Below, piece after piece: positions 53,101-64,000 of a DNA stretch of 64,000 bases. The notes under the pieces are model-generated. The model saw nothing but the letters and a program-made list of their open reading frames with translations. It was not told the origin of the DNA and searched no databases. Both the position numbers and the translations under genes were made by a program. Each line of letters opens with the position of its first letter. Position 1 is the stretch's first letter. The DNA is from Haliclystus octoradiatus (Eukaryota; Cnidaria; Staurozoa; Stauromedusae; Haliclystidae): contig OU744448.1 in the NCBI GenBank assembly GCA_916610825.1, positions 12,996,436 to 13,060,435 of the forward strand. Direction: 5' to 3'.

Positions 53101-55058
53101 GAGACATGAAATTGGTGTTTTAATTCCCTTGATTCCGTGAAGATCTGTAATTTATTAACGTGATCTGTGAAACCAAGCTGCTAATGACACGTGAAAGTGA
53201 TCAATTTATAGCCGTTATTTGTGAATTGTACTTTCAAGTGTTCGTGAATCGCGAAATTAGCGACTTTAAGATGCCAGTTTTCCACAATTTTTAACATTAT
53301 AAAGTGAGAGGCGATCCTCCAAGATAATTTAGACCCTAAAATTTCATGTTATTATGATCAAGGCCCACAGGCATTAGACAAAGACACCAAATGATCAAGA
53401 TGGACCACACTTTGAAATCAAAGAGGCTAAAGTAAAAATATTTTCCGTAATTCGTGAAAAGTCATTTTAACAGCCAGTGAAGCGTGATTTGACAATTTTG
53501 AGAACGTGATACGTGATGCAGAACTCTCCTTTCTAAACAATATTCTCAAACTTTTTCATTTTATCAAACTCTCAATTATCCTTAATCAGTGAAAGAGTGG
53601 AGTCTGCTAACCCGTGAAGAAAAGCTTGTTTGTGTCAAGATTATTATATTTCCAGTGCTGCGATTTAACTCAAATTTACTACTCAGATCAGCGTCAATCG
53701 AACTGATCTATATATAGACAACATCAGTGATCATCAGAATCCATTAGAGATCAGAGGTTTGAAGGCTTTTAAGGAGAGGCTTTTTTATCAGCTTTCATTT
53801 CATAGTCTTCATAGTCTACCCCTTCTGTGTCTGCAATCAAGTTTTCTTAAGTCGTTTGAATATGCTTCCTCTGGTAAAGGCCTACCTTCTTATTCAACTC
53901 TTCGATTATAGCAAGCAGCTGCTCTTTCTTTTTTGAAATATCCCTATGGAGAAAAGCAAAATAAACGGATTGATCAGGTTCAAATAGTACGATTCATGTC
54001 CTTCATTAATGTTTGAAGTAACTTTTTATTAACGTTTACTTGTTTTGCTTCATAATCAGATCTGTTTGTTTAGCTATGTGCGCTGGTTCGTTCATAATCT
54101 TAACAAGTGAATCCTGGAATAAAAAAGAAATAAACTATGAAATTTTGGGCTCATGTGTCTTAATTCCGAAAAAGGATTCATGCCAAGCAAAACCTTCATT
54201 ACCTTCAGCGTGATTTCTTTTGCTTCCAAATGCTCCATTTCTGCTTTTGTAGCAGACAGTGAAACTGTCCTTGTATAAATTTCCTCTTTCAATGACTTTT
54301 TTTCTTGATGTCGTTGACTAATTTCGGATTTTATGTCATCGTTTTGATTATTTAAATCTTTAATTTTTTTATCTTGTGATTCTGGACTTGGAATACCCGA
54401 AACCTCGCGCTCTAAAAGCTTTCTTTCCCCTTGTAAACGGTCAATTTTATATTCCAATTCTGTCAATCTATCTTCGGATGCTAATGTTTCATTGGAATGA
54501 TTGAGAAGATCAATCCGTAGCTTCTTAGCGTCGTTATCATCACTGTTTAAAAAATTTTCTCCTTTATTAAGAGCTCCAGTTTGCAATTGAAGTGTATTTG
54601 TTGCTGTTTTAGCATCTAATAATAAATTACTCTCTTCCTTTTTGGATTTTCGTAAACTGTCATCCAGTTTTCCAAAGGCAAGCTTTAGTTTGGCAAGTTT
54701 ATGTCCATCAATTGCTCCCTTTTCATAAACCTGTAGGAATACGAAGGGTTTTACACTTGTTAAATGCATATTTCATGAATAATGTTATGGTTGCAGAATG
54801 TTACTCGTGACATGAAAACTATTATATTACGAAGACAAAATCACAGTATCACTAGCAGCCCTATATTGTAATAAACAATTGACATTTCAATTTGACAATA
54901 CCTCGTCCAAGCTTCGAAATGCAAAATCTTTGTTTGCAGAAGCACCTGATGGGTCAACATCATCTACCTTTGACTTAGATAGATTATCCATGCTTTCAGA
55001 ACGCATTGGTATTATTTTCTGCTCATTTAATCTTGAAGTAGCATCGTCTTCCTCTGAT
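47187..55058 (-). CDS. CCDC146: CCDC146 coiled-coil centriolar/flagellar protein, nearly complete
   Basis: Mammalian CCDC146 (relative of algal MBO2) is a coiled-coil protein of centrioles and sperm flagella. Twenty-one minus-strand exons join in frame, about 964 aa (human 955): 55058-54902, 54730-54203, 54113-54040, 53943-53886, 52238-52143, 52049-51976, 51855-51757, 51657-51474, 50914-50573, 50093-50011, 49897-49777, 49675-49572, 49472-49408, 49294-49224, 49160-49134 (27-nt microexon), 48961-48869, 48759-48631, 48538-48401, 48302-48225, 47638-47468, 47390-47187. Nearly the whole chain is heptad-rich coiled coil. The C-terminal signature [16 protein letters not shown]...PYG...[14 protein letters not shown]...[10 protein letters not shown] matches the family closely, as do [19 protein letters not shown] and [18 protein letters not shown]. 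The first coding exon with the ATG (upstream of 55060) was not found; only a short N-terminal piece is missing. Confidence 0.93.
47703..47892. mobile_element. 190-bp MITE with ~24-bp TIRs
   Basis: The left tip TTTGGTACAAAATATCAACA continues to CAAC. The right tip GTTGTGTTGATATTTAGTAC continues to CAAA and is the near-perfect reverse complement. Near the left end lies CAACGTTTCGGCTGGCTTAC. It lies in a CCDC146 intron (47639-48224). Confidence 0.8.
52239..53885. other. long CCDC146 intron, nothing else seen
   Basis: The two flanking coding exons join in phase 0 without needing anything between them. No further exon or repeat was identified in this 1.6-kb stretch, although a missed small phase-0 exon is possible. 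Confidence 0.4.
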
Positions 55059-58000
55059 CTGTAACAGGAAAAAGAGCAATCGTTTGATTCAAGTAGCAGC
55101 CATTATGGACCATTTTGAATATCCTTGACAATATTCGTTGCTATGGCAATTATAACAGAGATATCGAGCATGTGTGATAAAAAATGTTGTAAAATGATAC
55201 GTTCAATAGAAGCTAGAACGCTAATGAGGCAGAAAAAATAAATTGGGTAGAACTGCAAACTCATAATATATCGGACCAGAAAATATCCTAGCACATGATG
55301 TAATATGATATAATATTTTGTCATTTGGACCGGCAAAAAGAACACTTTCACTATTACACTACACTTACATACATAATATTATACATGACATATAATATCA
55401 GGATTAACAACTATTAAATGTAAGATATATATACTATACACGACTGATTATTTTATCTATATCAACACTTTAAAAAATGTTGACAAATGAAATGACCGTA
55501 GTCTCTCCTTGAATTGAGCAATAGTTTTTGATGTAACAATACAATGGCCGTCAGATTTTTTCACAAGGGTATTAATTATATGGTTACAAAATTGATTTTG
55601 GACGGATAGTAAACGCGGTATGTGTGGCGCAAAAAGATCAATATGTATGATCACGCATTGAGTACTGACAACAGCACTTCTACTTGTTAAACGGTCATAT
55701 ACATATAGATCATCGTAGAATTTCATGTATACAGAATCATGGTATATATCACGTTCGTTTTTGGTGTCAAGAAGGTACACATCCTGAGGAGTAAATTGGG
55801 GGTGTGACTAACCCCCAAATATAAATTTTGAGTCAAATTGTCATATGAGAATTTGCAAAATTCGTGCAATTTCAAAGGTATTACGGTCAATAGCTAGTAA
55901 AAAATTAATATAAGACTAATACTAAATCCATGGTCATTGGATGGAACAATTAAATTATTATTAAATTTTCCAGCATTTTCCAACAATTTTAAATTTAAAT
56001 GTTAGTCATACCAAATAAGATAAGGAGGATTCTTTACAATATTCATAGGATATATAGATTGAAAATCATCATTATGCAATGTTCTTATTAAACATATAGT
56101 TCCTCAGTAATTAAATAAAGCTATATACATAATGAAACATGTTTCTAGCTTTACATTCAACACCCTCGTTCTATACCTTACCTAGATTACTGTTGTATAG
56201 CGTAGGCATGCAACGAGAGACTCCTAGACCTAGATCACCCCCAACGGCTTCAAAAGAGGACCAGTGGATGATATTGAGTTTTCATTAAAGCGGACATCTA
56301 CATACACATACACTATGCAATGGGGTGTGGGCTTTCTATCAGAGTTTGGGTTGAATACTGGTCTGGTTGTACAAAGTGCGTAATGATATGACTCCTTAGT
56401 ATAAAGACACACATCTCAATCATTCTCAAATCACAATTTATGTTAAACATCAAGATCCGTCATTCCAAGCAATTGGGTTAGCGGCCATCGACCATCGTGA
56501 ATGGATAACTTACCAGATTAATTAATTTTGGCAAAATACTGTATATTGATAATATTAAAAAATTATGCAAAAGTCATAATATAGCAGCATACTATTAATA
56601 TACTAATAATTATAGTAACACTTGGGAATTATTTCAAAAATATTTTACATCTTTTAGGCACTGTAAATATTATATTATTTATATTTTTACAAGGACTATA
56701 TATGACATTCTATCTCAGCCCTGTAAAAAATATGTATACGTGTTTTAATATCAGGTCAATCTGAATAAAGATGACGATGACGATGAAGCTAATATTCGGT
56801 ACTAGTTTATCAGCTCTATCGATGGATTGCATGTTCCCGCCCTCTACAACTGTCCTTGGTATGTCATCTTTAATTGGAAATAGGTATATACTACAACTAT
56901 AAATACAATAATTGAAATTGAGGCACACATATATAATAGATAATAATTTACTTAATTCTAAATATATATTTTACTAACAATAAGCTCAGGGTATACGGAA
57001 AATTTTACTTAGTTCTAAATATATATTTTTTACTAAAATTAAGCAGGGTATACAGCAAAGATAGAAGAATAAAAGCTCACGAATCTCATGAAACATATTC
57101 AATATCTAATGCAAGAAAAGTTGTGATAGTTATGGATAATCACATCGAAACATTCCATAGGAATTATCAGTCAAACCAATTCATATTAATTATGAATGTG
57201 ATAATGCTTTGGGCGTTTTCATGCCGTGGTAAAATTTCTCGCATATAACAGATGGAATGTGAGTGATTCAATATTCTATTTCCAATCGTTTTATATAAAT
57301 ACATTTATAGAGGAAACGATAGTTGGAATCAAGGTATATGAGCGATAAAATTAGTATATATATACATAGTTGCTTAGTATATCTTTCCTTAACAGGATAA
57401 GATTAGATATAGTTTCGAAAGGGCTCCACTGCATTGTATTTTGGCTCTCTTCAATAAGATGCTCACTGCCCACGCGTTATCATGTCTCTATCTATGTGAA
57501 TGATATTGAGATCTGGGAAGGTCTCGTAGTCACACCTACTTACGTACACAGAGATATAAAAGCGTCACGGGAGCTCTAGGACTAAGTCACTCTTAATAAG
57601 CTGTTATGATATACAGAGAGGATAAAACCACCAATACAAATCACAACGTTAATAATCAGCAACTATCTTGGGTAAGCACAATTATATATGGAATAATTCA
57701 AATTGCATTTAAGATATGTATTCCATGATAATATGCATAAACATGAAGGTACTGTGTGAAGGATATATTATGCATAAGCAGTTCATAACTGCTATGTCGT
57801 CAAGGAACAATCCATGCAAAGACGTAAATAATCTACTAATAATTATACACGCTTTATAGTGTGTGTGGCTTATATTCTCAAGATTTTTAAAACAGTGATG
57901 TAGCATTATATAGGTTGACAGCATGTTGACAGACATTTACATCGAGTAATACTACTGTGGTAAAATATTTCGAGAATTTTATAAATACCTTGGTAAATTT

Positions 58001-59025
58001 GCCCACAACTATTAGATCTTTCTTTATGTCTAAAGTAAGATTGAGATACTGCTGTACAGACAGATCATCTCCTAATGAACTCCTGCAACATATACATCAC
58101 ATATGTATGCTCTCTGTAATCATAGCCTGTGTCCAGACAGACTTTTCCTTCATATTGTCCGTCTGCGTATTGGCGCAGAGCATATCGCGTACTATGCAGT
58201 AAGTGTTGTACTGAATTCATATTAAATAAATATTTGGTAATATTTGGTAGTAGAAAGAACAACCAGTCCGCTAAATTCAGCAATAACGCGCAGAAGGACT
58301 ATACGAAGAAAAAGTATGTCCGCGCGCATCAGGGGCTCGATAATTTTTATTCAATAGTGATTAAGAAAGCAAGTTTATACAGGCTAATCATAGTCACATT
58401 TCATCCCATTAATATACAGTCTATAGGCTTATTTTATATCCTCCCGAACAATCCAAACTCTAGGTTTACTGACGCTGGACCATTTAGTGTATTACTTATA
58501 TCTTGCCTTAAAGTGCACATGACAAAAAAAAGTGAACTTGACACAAAAAATGTCTTTCCAGAATTGAGTAGCTTATGCGAAATAAATAGGAATGGTGACA
58601 ATAATTTTTCGATCTGGACTCATATAAACTGAGTTATTTAATGTTGAAAGTACAATATATTAAGATTAGGGCTCCTTCGAAAGTCGGAACTCATGTTGAA
58701 ATGACAAGAGAGCTTACTATGGAAAATTAACAAGTCTAGACTCCAAGAAATCGTAACTTTTTTCTTGCGAAAAAGAAATTGTCCAGTTCCCAGAACAGAT
58801 ATTCCCTTATATTTGGGACACCTTGTTTGCCATATATGACTGAAATTGAACGTGAATTGTAGAGTTTAGAAAGGTTTTATTAGACTTCGATAGAATTTTT
58901 CTGTTAAAAACGCGTTGAATATCGTGTTTAATTTGTGTTTTCATAATTTAATGAATCCATAACCCCGCCAAACAAGATTTTCATCATGTACGTTATTAAT
59001 TGTTTCTAATAGGTAATTAATAATA
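55059..59025. other. AT-rich intergenic region with a short tandem duplication
   Basis: The first CCDC146 exon and promoter should lie here but were not found. At 56946-57060 a segment of about 57 bp (TTCTAAATATATATTTT ... AGGGTATAC) occurs twice in tandem. Open stretches at 55457-55780 (-) and 58129-58632 (+) show no recognisable family and no splice context. Confidence 0.4.
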
Positions 59026-59268
59026 ATGTCCTTGTTAAAGAAGATGTGTTTATTGGCAGCAATCCTAAATTTCATTCTGTTCTCTGCTAATGCTATATCA
59101 ATAAAGAAAAGAGACGATGTATTTCACGCGAATCTATTAAAAAGAGTGGATGATTGTAAGACAAAATGTCAAAATCTTTACAATAGATGTGAATCATGGG
59201 TTTATGAAGCTGATCAAGTCCCCTTGTGCGTCGGTGCTAAATATGGATGCGAATGGGCATGTGTTTAA
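59026..59268 (+). CDS. small secreted cysteine-rich peptide precursor
   Basis: An 80-residue precursor. The hydrophobic N-terminus (about residues 7-23, ending SANA) is a signal peptide. A propeptide follows with KKR (27-29) and KR (39-40) dibasic sites, then a mature-looking region of about 40 residues with six cysteines in the pattern C-x3-C-x6-C-x12-C-x6-C-x3-C, including CVGAKYGCEWAC. The same pattern occurs in the minus-strand precursor at 60498-60866, so the two are relatives. A possible acceptor (tctaatag) lies 10 bases before the ATG, suggesting a 5'UTR intron. The function is unknown: hormone-like, defence or other secreted peptide are all open. A helical hairpin fold is an inference from the symmetrical spacing. 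Confidence 0.7.
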   Translation: MSLLKKMCLLAAILNFILFSANAISIKKRDDVFHANLLKRVDDCKTKCQNLYNRCESWVYEADQVPLCVGAKYGCEWACV

Positions 59269-59616
59269 CTAACACAAAACAATTGAAAAATATTATCACC
59301 GTCCCATCACATGAGTATATGCTAGAGAAAAGCACAATTACCGCATATCCATCCACGGAGTGGCACCGTCTTTTAGTTACGAGTATGAGAAACATTTTGT
59401 AGAATGTAGATAATTAATTAGCAGGGCATGTCCCAGCAATGTAATGTCAAATTATATGATACGTCGTAATTATAATGTTCAATAATAATGCACGCAATTA
59501 ATCAAAGAGTACCATTCAAGTGTATTATATATGCACACATAATTATGTATATAGTGCATAAAATATAAAATATACCAAACTTTATTGAAATAAAATATAT
59601 CGATCTACACAGCATG

Positions 59617-59775
59617 ATTTTTTTATAAGAAAATCGTTTATAAGAAATTAGTACAGTATACTTAACTTCCCAAATTGCTAAGAAAATTCAATACTCGGAT
59701 TTGTATAGGCCTAATTAAGAAAGTCAATTATTTGCGTATGCTAACTTTTATCAGTTTCTGTTTGTTGTGTTTCTG
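59617..59775 (+). repeat. dispersed repeat, copy 1 (copy 2 at 63859-64000)
   Basis: The segment from the T run through AACTTCCCAAATTGCTAAGA to GTCAATTATTTGCGTATGCT and the TTGTTTGTTGTGTTTCTG stretch recurs at 63859-64000 with few changes, in the same orientation 4.2 kb away. It continues past the window edge in copy 2. The open frame at 59675-59890 begins inside it and may be chance. Confidence 0.75.
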
Positions 59776-60497
59776 TTCTCTTGAATCCCAAGATCATGAT
59801 TTACTCATTGAATTATTTGATATTTGTAAGAGAGATCATTTTGATGAAAATTTCATAGCTACCTACTATATGCTTTATAATGCTTTATAGATGCATTGAA
59901 CCGGTAGAAAAATTGAATAATAAGAAATTGTTAAGAAAGTTTGGATACTGAAATTACGATTTTCTTAAGAAAGTTCCAATACTGGCGGATTCTAAGCTAT
60001 AAGAAAAAAACGTGTATCTGCATAGTATACAGGCTACACTATGTATAATGAATGAGGGAATGCGATAACGATAAGAAATCGATTTGAGATTGCTGCTGTT
60101 ATCAATGATTTCAATTAGTTTATCTCAGAAGGGCACGACCATTAAGAGCAAATCTAATCGGTAACAATTAATGGAATGCATTGTGAAATAACAGTAAAGC
60201 AAAACATAAATCAATTTATAATAATTCTGTTTTAATCGACTTTATCTATATATACTTTATGTGGCGCAGTATACCACGAATACATTAATCTTTTTAATAA
60301 ATGAATTAAATTACAGCTTTCAAAAAAATTTCATTCTATACATAATAGTTTTGTAGCGTTTGCTCGTGATTTCTTGTACAGAAATAAAAATACAAATAAA
60401 TATCAGTCCTCTTTCTTCGATTTGAGCACTTCGAGTGCTATATTACATCTTCACCTAAATTTGTTACACATTAATTAATAAAATCAATCATTCGATT

Positions 60498-60866
60498 TTA
60501 ATAACTTTCACATTTTCCTTTGCATACACGCCTAGCTTCAAAGCAGGCCTCTAGATCATCTGACCCTTGAGCCTTGCAGTAGCATGCTCCGAATTCTGCT
60601 GAACAGGTTTCAAAGCATTTAACCGTTTTGTAGGGCACAGCTGCAAATTCTTGAAGCCCTCTCTTTCCTTCACATCCTGCCTCGCATGTGTACCTCACTC
60701 CCATGCATACATTGTGACCAGTAAGATCTTGGGCTTGAGGATGTTGTAAACATTGAGCGTAGTCACCCCAGCATCCATTTTGACATGCCCGTTTAACAAC
60801 AGGGCCGCAAAGAGCCGATGACAACATCATCACAATGATAGTAATTGAAAACATCTTGTAGTCCAT
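60498..60866 (-). CDS. secreted precursor with two cysteine-rich units
   Basis: A 122-residue precursor. The signal peptide is about residues 1-20 (ends SSALCG), followed by KR at 25-26. Unit 1 (about 28-65) has C-x3-C-x6-C-x14-C-x6-C-x3-C, including CMGVRYTCEAGC. GKR at about 67-69 follows, a classic amidation/dibasic cleavage signal. Unit 2 (about 83-118) repeats a similar pattern with an extra cysteine pair (CFETCSAEFGACYC ... CFEARRVCKGKC). The first unit closely resembles the peptide at 59026-59268 (CVGAKYGCEWAC). An acceptor (tttttgtag) just upstream of the ATG shows a 5'UTR intron; the matching donor is at 61706/61705. The function is unknown; a processed neuropeptide, growth-factor-like or defence peptide are possibilities. 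Confidence 0.72.
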   Translation of the reverse strand: MDYKMFSITIIVMMLSSALCGPVVKRACQNGCWGDYAQCLQHPQAQDLTGHNVCMGVRYTCEAGCEGKRGLQEFAAVPYKTVKCFETCSAEFGACYCKAQGSDDLEACFEARRVCKGKCESY

Positions 60867-61705
60867 TTTTCTTGATTTATAAACTACAAAAATAAAAATA
60901 GAACAAAATTAATTATCACAACCTGTGTCATCTTAGCCTTACATCACGACTGATTAAAAAGACCAGAGGGTGAAATCCAAGCTTATTTCATGAACATATG
61001 TTCACATTTTAATCCTAATATGACGTTATTAGGAAATTAAACAGGTTATAAGGAGGTTTGATTCTGAACTGAGCAGACAAAATAAAGGTAACCGAACATA
61101 ATTATTCTTATCCTTTCTATTGTTTAATTAAACCGTTCATCAAAATATATTATCGATAGAACATAATTAACCGTCTGGTGATGGTCGCACAACAAGATGG
61201 CATTTTAATCGTGGGTGGATTTCTGGTTCCTTTATATTTAGTGCTTTTGTTAATTTCACAATTTACTGTTGCCGGCTAACGGAAAGAACTGATGCTTGTA
61301 ATATTGACTATAGAGCTTTTTCAATGGAGCCTATGATATCAATGCCTTCGATAGGTAAGAAACCAAATACCTAATTAATTGGCTGAACATTTTATCGTGT
61401 CAAATTATATTTGAAAATGTTTCCTATTGTGATTAGATCTTAAAACGGTTTTCAAATAACAGAGTAAGCTATAGTACCGTCCAAATAGTAACAAGTAGAT
61501 TATGCATTAATTAGCAAACACAATTTTCATGATTATTGTACGAAGAATAAAATGAAGAATAAAAAAATTGAACACCCTTGTTGCATGTCACCATTTATAC
61601 TCTTCTATCAATACATTATAGTAAGTGTACCATTTAAACAAATCAATTATAAAAGTCACATTGTTTAATTGATTTGTATTTAAGAAATATTAAATGATAA
61701 CTTAC

Positions 61706-61806
61706 CGTTCGTAGCTAATAAGATGAGTGAAAACTTCGATAAAGGATACTGCGTCGAACTTTTTGTCTTCCAGTAGCTGTCACAATGTGTGTGTTGTATG
61801 CAATGG
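61706..61806 (-). promoter_or_regulatory. probable 5'UTR exon of the two-unit peptide gene
   Basis: On the minus strand, TTAGCTACGAACG|gtaagttatc is a strong donor at 61706. The exon would start about 25-30 bases below the TATA box at 61829-61837. It pairs with the acceptor just before the ATG at 60866, leaving a 0.8-kb intron. The start point is inferred. Confidence 0.55.
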
Positions 61807-61828
61807 TGATAAATTAGCAAGTTGATCA

Positions 61829-61837
61829 CTTTTTATA
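61829..61837 (-). promoter_or_regulatory. TATA box
   Basis: TATAAAAAG on the minus strand lies 25-30 bases before the inferred start of the 5'UTR exon at 61706-61806. This is the correct distance for a TATA-driven promoter and is consistent with a highly regulated secreted-peptide gene. Confidence 0.6.
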
Positions 61838-61842
61838 CTAGT

Positions 61843-63858
61843 CACCAATTCAAGCCTCGACCATCTGTTGAATTAAAATCTATAATGCCCAATTCCCTTG
61901 TTTGTTCGATCAATCAATAGACAGTGAAGGGCATCCGGCAATATTTGTCTAAGGAAAGCGGTTTATTGTATTTTAAGGCGGTGAAAGACCTGACGCATTT
62001 CACATTCATTACGTACATCAATTCTTATTGGCTAATAGCAGAGTTTATTCGGAATATGGCGTTTACATTCTATTAGCCATCTGCGCAACACGTCGAATTA
62101 ATTATACGAAAGGCATGGGTACTATTGAATATATTAGACCCGGCCAATCAGTATTGAATATTTTTATGCCTGATTATGTTGTATTGGAACCTCTGCAATT
62201 GGCAACGTTACGGAAATTGTAACTATGCCAAAAATTAATTAATCAAAATAGTGAAGAGGCAACATTTAACAGTGTATATTTACTTAATGTTTATTGCAAG
62301 CAAATATGTTTACAAAGTATGTCTTGTAAAACATGACCACTTTGTTTGCTAGAATTGATTTAATTTTTGATAGTTTTTTCATCTGAGGTGCAAATAATTG
62401 ATCAATGAAACATAGATTGCTAATCCGCAAACAGTGTGCATACACATACATCATAATATCACATGCAATTATGTTTAGCCAATTCAATAAAGGTTCTGTA
62501 CATTCTTGTCGTGTGTTATAGTTATTATCACACGTAATTTCCACCTTTCTATTGTATACCGTCACTGATTTTGTATTTCCCAACCGGCCGATCATCTCAT
62601 ATTAGCTTGGCATTCTTTAACATTTTGTCATATAAATTAAGTATTAAGAGAATTAAGCCAAAATGACGTCAATTAGTATGTTCATCTTAGCGAGGCAAGA
62701 TTCATTACAATTAATCACAATTACTAAGGGGTAATCGAAATCGAGGTGTTCGATATCTTATGTGAGATCACTGGTTCGCTACTGCATCATCAATAAGATG
62801 AGACAGGAGTCAAAGACATGCAATAATTATGTATAAGCATTCAGATATCAGCATATGCTCAAAGGCTTATAGTGAACATATTTAGAATAATACCATTTAC
62901 AAATAACATATATATCATATTATCATTAACACATAATACCATGTATATATGATAATGTAAAATGTCAAATGATATGCTTTTTTGGTTAATATAATGAGGA
63001 AACAAATTTTTACATTCATGATTCCAATCATACAATTACACAATCATCTGATAGAATAAACGAAATCATGGCACACTTAATAATGTTTTAACGCCTGTCT
63101 TTAGATTATGATTATTATTATAAATCAGACAGATGTTGACTATATACTGCCATTTACCACCTAACAAAATTCTCACATACATCTACATATATTTAGTCAA
63201 TTTTTTCAACCACAACTTCCATAATTTGTTCTCGTAGCTCATTTCTTTCCTTGTTTCAAGTCTATATTGAAATTACAGTGATCAGTCTCTTATTCTTACA
63301 TATGCACGACACGCCCACTAGTTAATATATGGGAAATACTTGAATTTTGAATTAAAATGAAACTTGTTGAGCCTATCGTTAATCGAGAGGATTGCTGTAC
63401 CAGTATTTAATTTTTAATGAAATACTCGCGAGGAGCATATGGCTGTAAATTTTAGATTGGGAATCAATGATTAATCCTCACAGGCTATTTGCGATCCTGA
63501 TCACCTACAAGCGTTTTTTGTGTAAACGAAGGCCAAACTATTTGACGACACTTGAAAAATCTTCTATGTCTCTGAAGTTAGTTATTTTGTACTCTAATTG
63601 CAGATTAGATAATATCTATAGATACAGCATCTATACAGGAGTTGTTCCTATAATAATATAGTTCCATTAAACTTCTATGACTGAGACTGAAATAAGCAGT
63701 ATATATGTCCATTTGTAGATATACTCATATCAGTATATCCAATTATCCATTTGTATGACAACGTTATGTTATTAGGAAATTATACTATCAAGATTCCTTT
63801 TTACTTGATTAAAATCACTATCTGTCTATCTATCTGTGTACTCGTACATAATACACAT
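61843..63858. other. no gene seen
   Basis: AT-rich sequence upstream of the peptide gene. The open stretches at 62028-62222, 62284-62595 and 63467-63661 have no recognisable family, signal peptide or splice context. No repeat was identified until the dispersed repeat at 63859. Confidence 0.4.
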
Positions 63859-64000
63859 GTTTTTTTATAACGAAAAAGCCTTTATAAGAAAGTAGTACTC
63901 AACTTCCCAAATTGCTAAGAAAGTTCAAAACTAGAATTTGTAGGAAAGTCAATTATTTGCGTATGCTAACTTTTACCAGTTTTTGTTTGTTGTGTTTCTG
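63859..64000 (+). repeat. dispersed repeat, copy 2 (runs off the window)
   Basis: It matches 59617-59775 in order and orientation (TTTTTTATAA, AACTTCCCAAATTGCTAAGA, GTCAATTATTTGCGTATGCT). The copy is cut by the window end. Confidence 0.75.

Noticed and set aside
55457..55780. 107-codon minus-strand open frame
   Set aside because: No family resemblance, signal peptide, domain or splice context; AT-rich sequence gives such frames by chance.
56160..56235. First coding exon of CCDC146 (minus ATG with donor ctag|gtaagg)
   Set aside because: It would end in phase 1, whereas the exon at 54902-55058 needs phase 2, so the join is out of frame.
58129..58632. 167-codon plus-strand open frame
   Set aside because: Composition and content suggest no known protein, and there are no supporting promoter or splice features; left out as unsupported.

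Overview
The window is nuclear DNA of an AT-rich marine bilaterian invertebrate. The support is: genes split by many spliceosomal introns with GT/AG borders; animal-only families (sarcoglycan, a K50 paired-class homeobox gene of the Pitx group, NEK4, CCDC146, a Brambleberry/KAR5-type fusion protein); a secreted protein with SUEL-lectin and VWC-like modules; many small inverted-repeat transposons, a Penelope-like fragment and a CR1/L2-like LINE; and many AGGCCT palindromes. I cannot fix the phylum. Nothing suggests a prokaryotic or organellar source.

Layout. 1-3.0 kb: the 5' coding exon of an unrecognised minus-strand gene, two weak candidate exons and a MITE. 4.7-12.9 kb: a complete gamma/delta/zeta-type sarcoglycan gene (+), with a Penelope-like remnant and small inverted-repeat elements in its introns. 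15.3-20.6 kb: a complete four-exon Brambleberry-like gene (-), with a TATG microsatellite and two DNA-transposon-like elements inside. 21.4-22.6 kb: a broken transposon-type ORF and a tRNA-like fragment. 23.3-40.4 kb: a complete NEK4 kinase gene (+). Its first intron holds a LINE 3' end split by a MITE and a 3.2-kb inverted-repeat element. Its fourth intron holds a 5-kb, 33-bp minisatellite. 41.3-43.4 kb: a five-exon secreted WxxW/SUEL/VWC/VWC protein (+). 44.5-46.1 kb: Pitx (-). 47.2-55.1 kb: nearly all of CCDC146 (-, 21 exons seen). 59-62 kb: two small secreted cysteine-rich precursors, one on each strand, sharing one cysteine pattern.

The genes are not an operon and share no single pathway, although CCDC146 (sperm flagellum), NEK4 (cilia/DNA damage) and Brambleberry (pronuclear fusion) are compatible with germline or ciliated-cell expression. 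The most unusual signal is a sequence theme, not a gene. The palindrome GTTCATGAAC recurs in five separate places between 8.9 and 34.8 kb, in several architectures: short TIR elements, a 3.2-kb TIR element with palindrome-packed ends, and a 33-bp array with a 687-bp higher-order period. In the TIR element many copies abut as TTCATGAACGTTCATGAAC, which matches the textbook heat-shock element (alternating TTC/GAA every 5 bp). All exon borders below were read by eye and may be off by a base or two, but reading-frame phase was checked across every join given for the six main genes.
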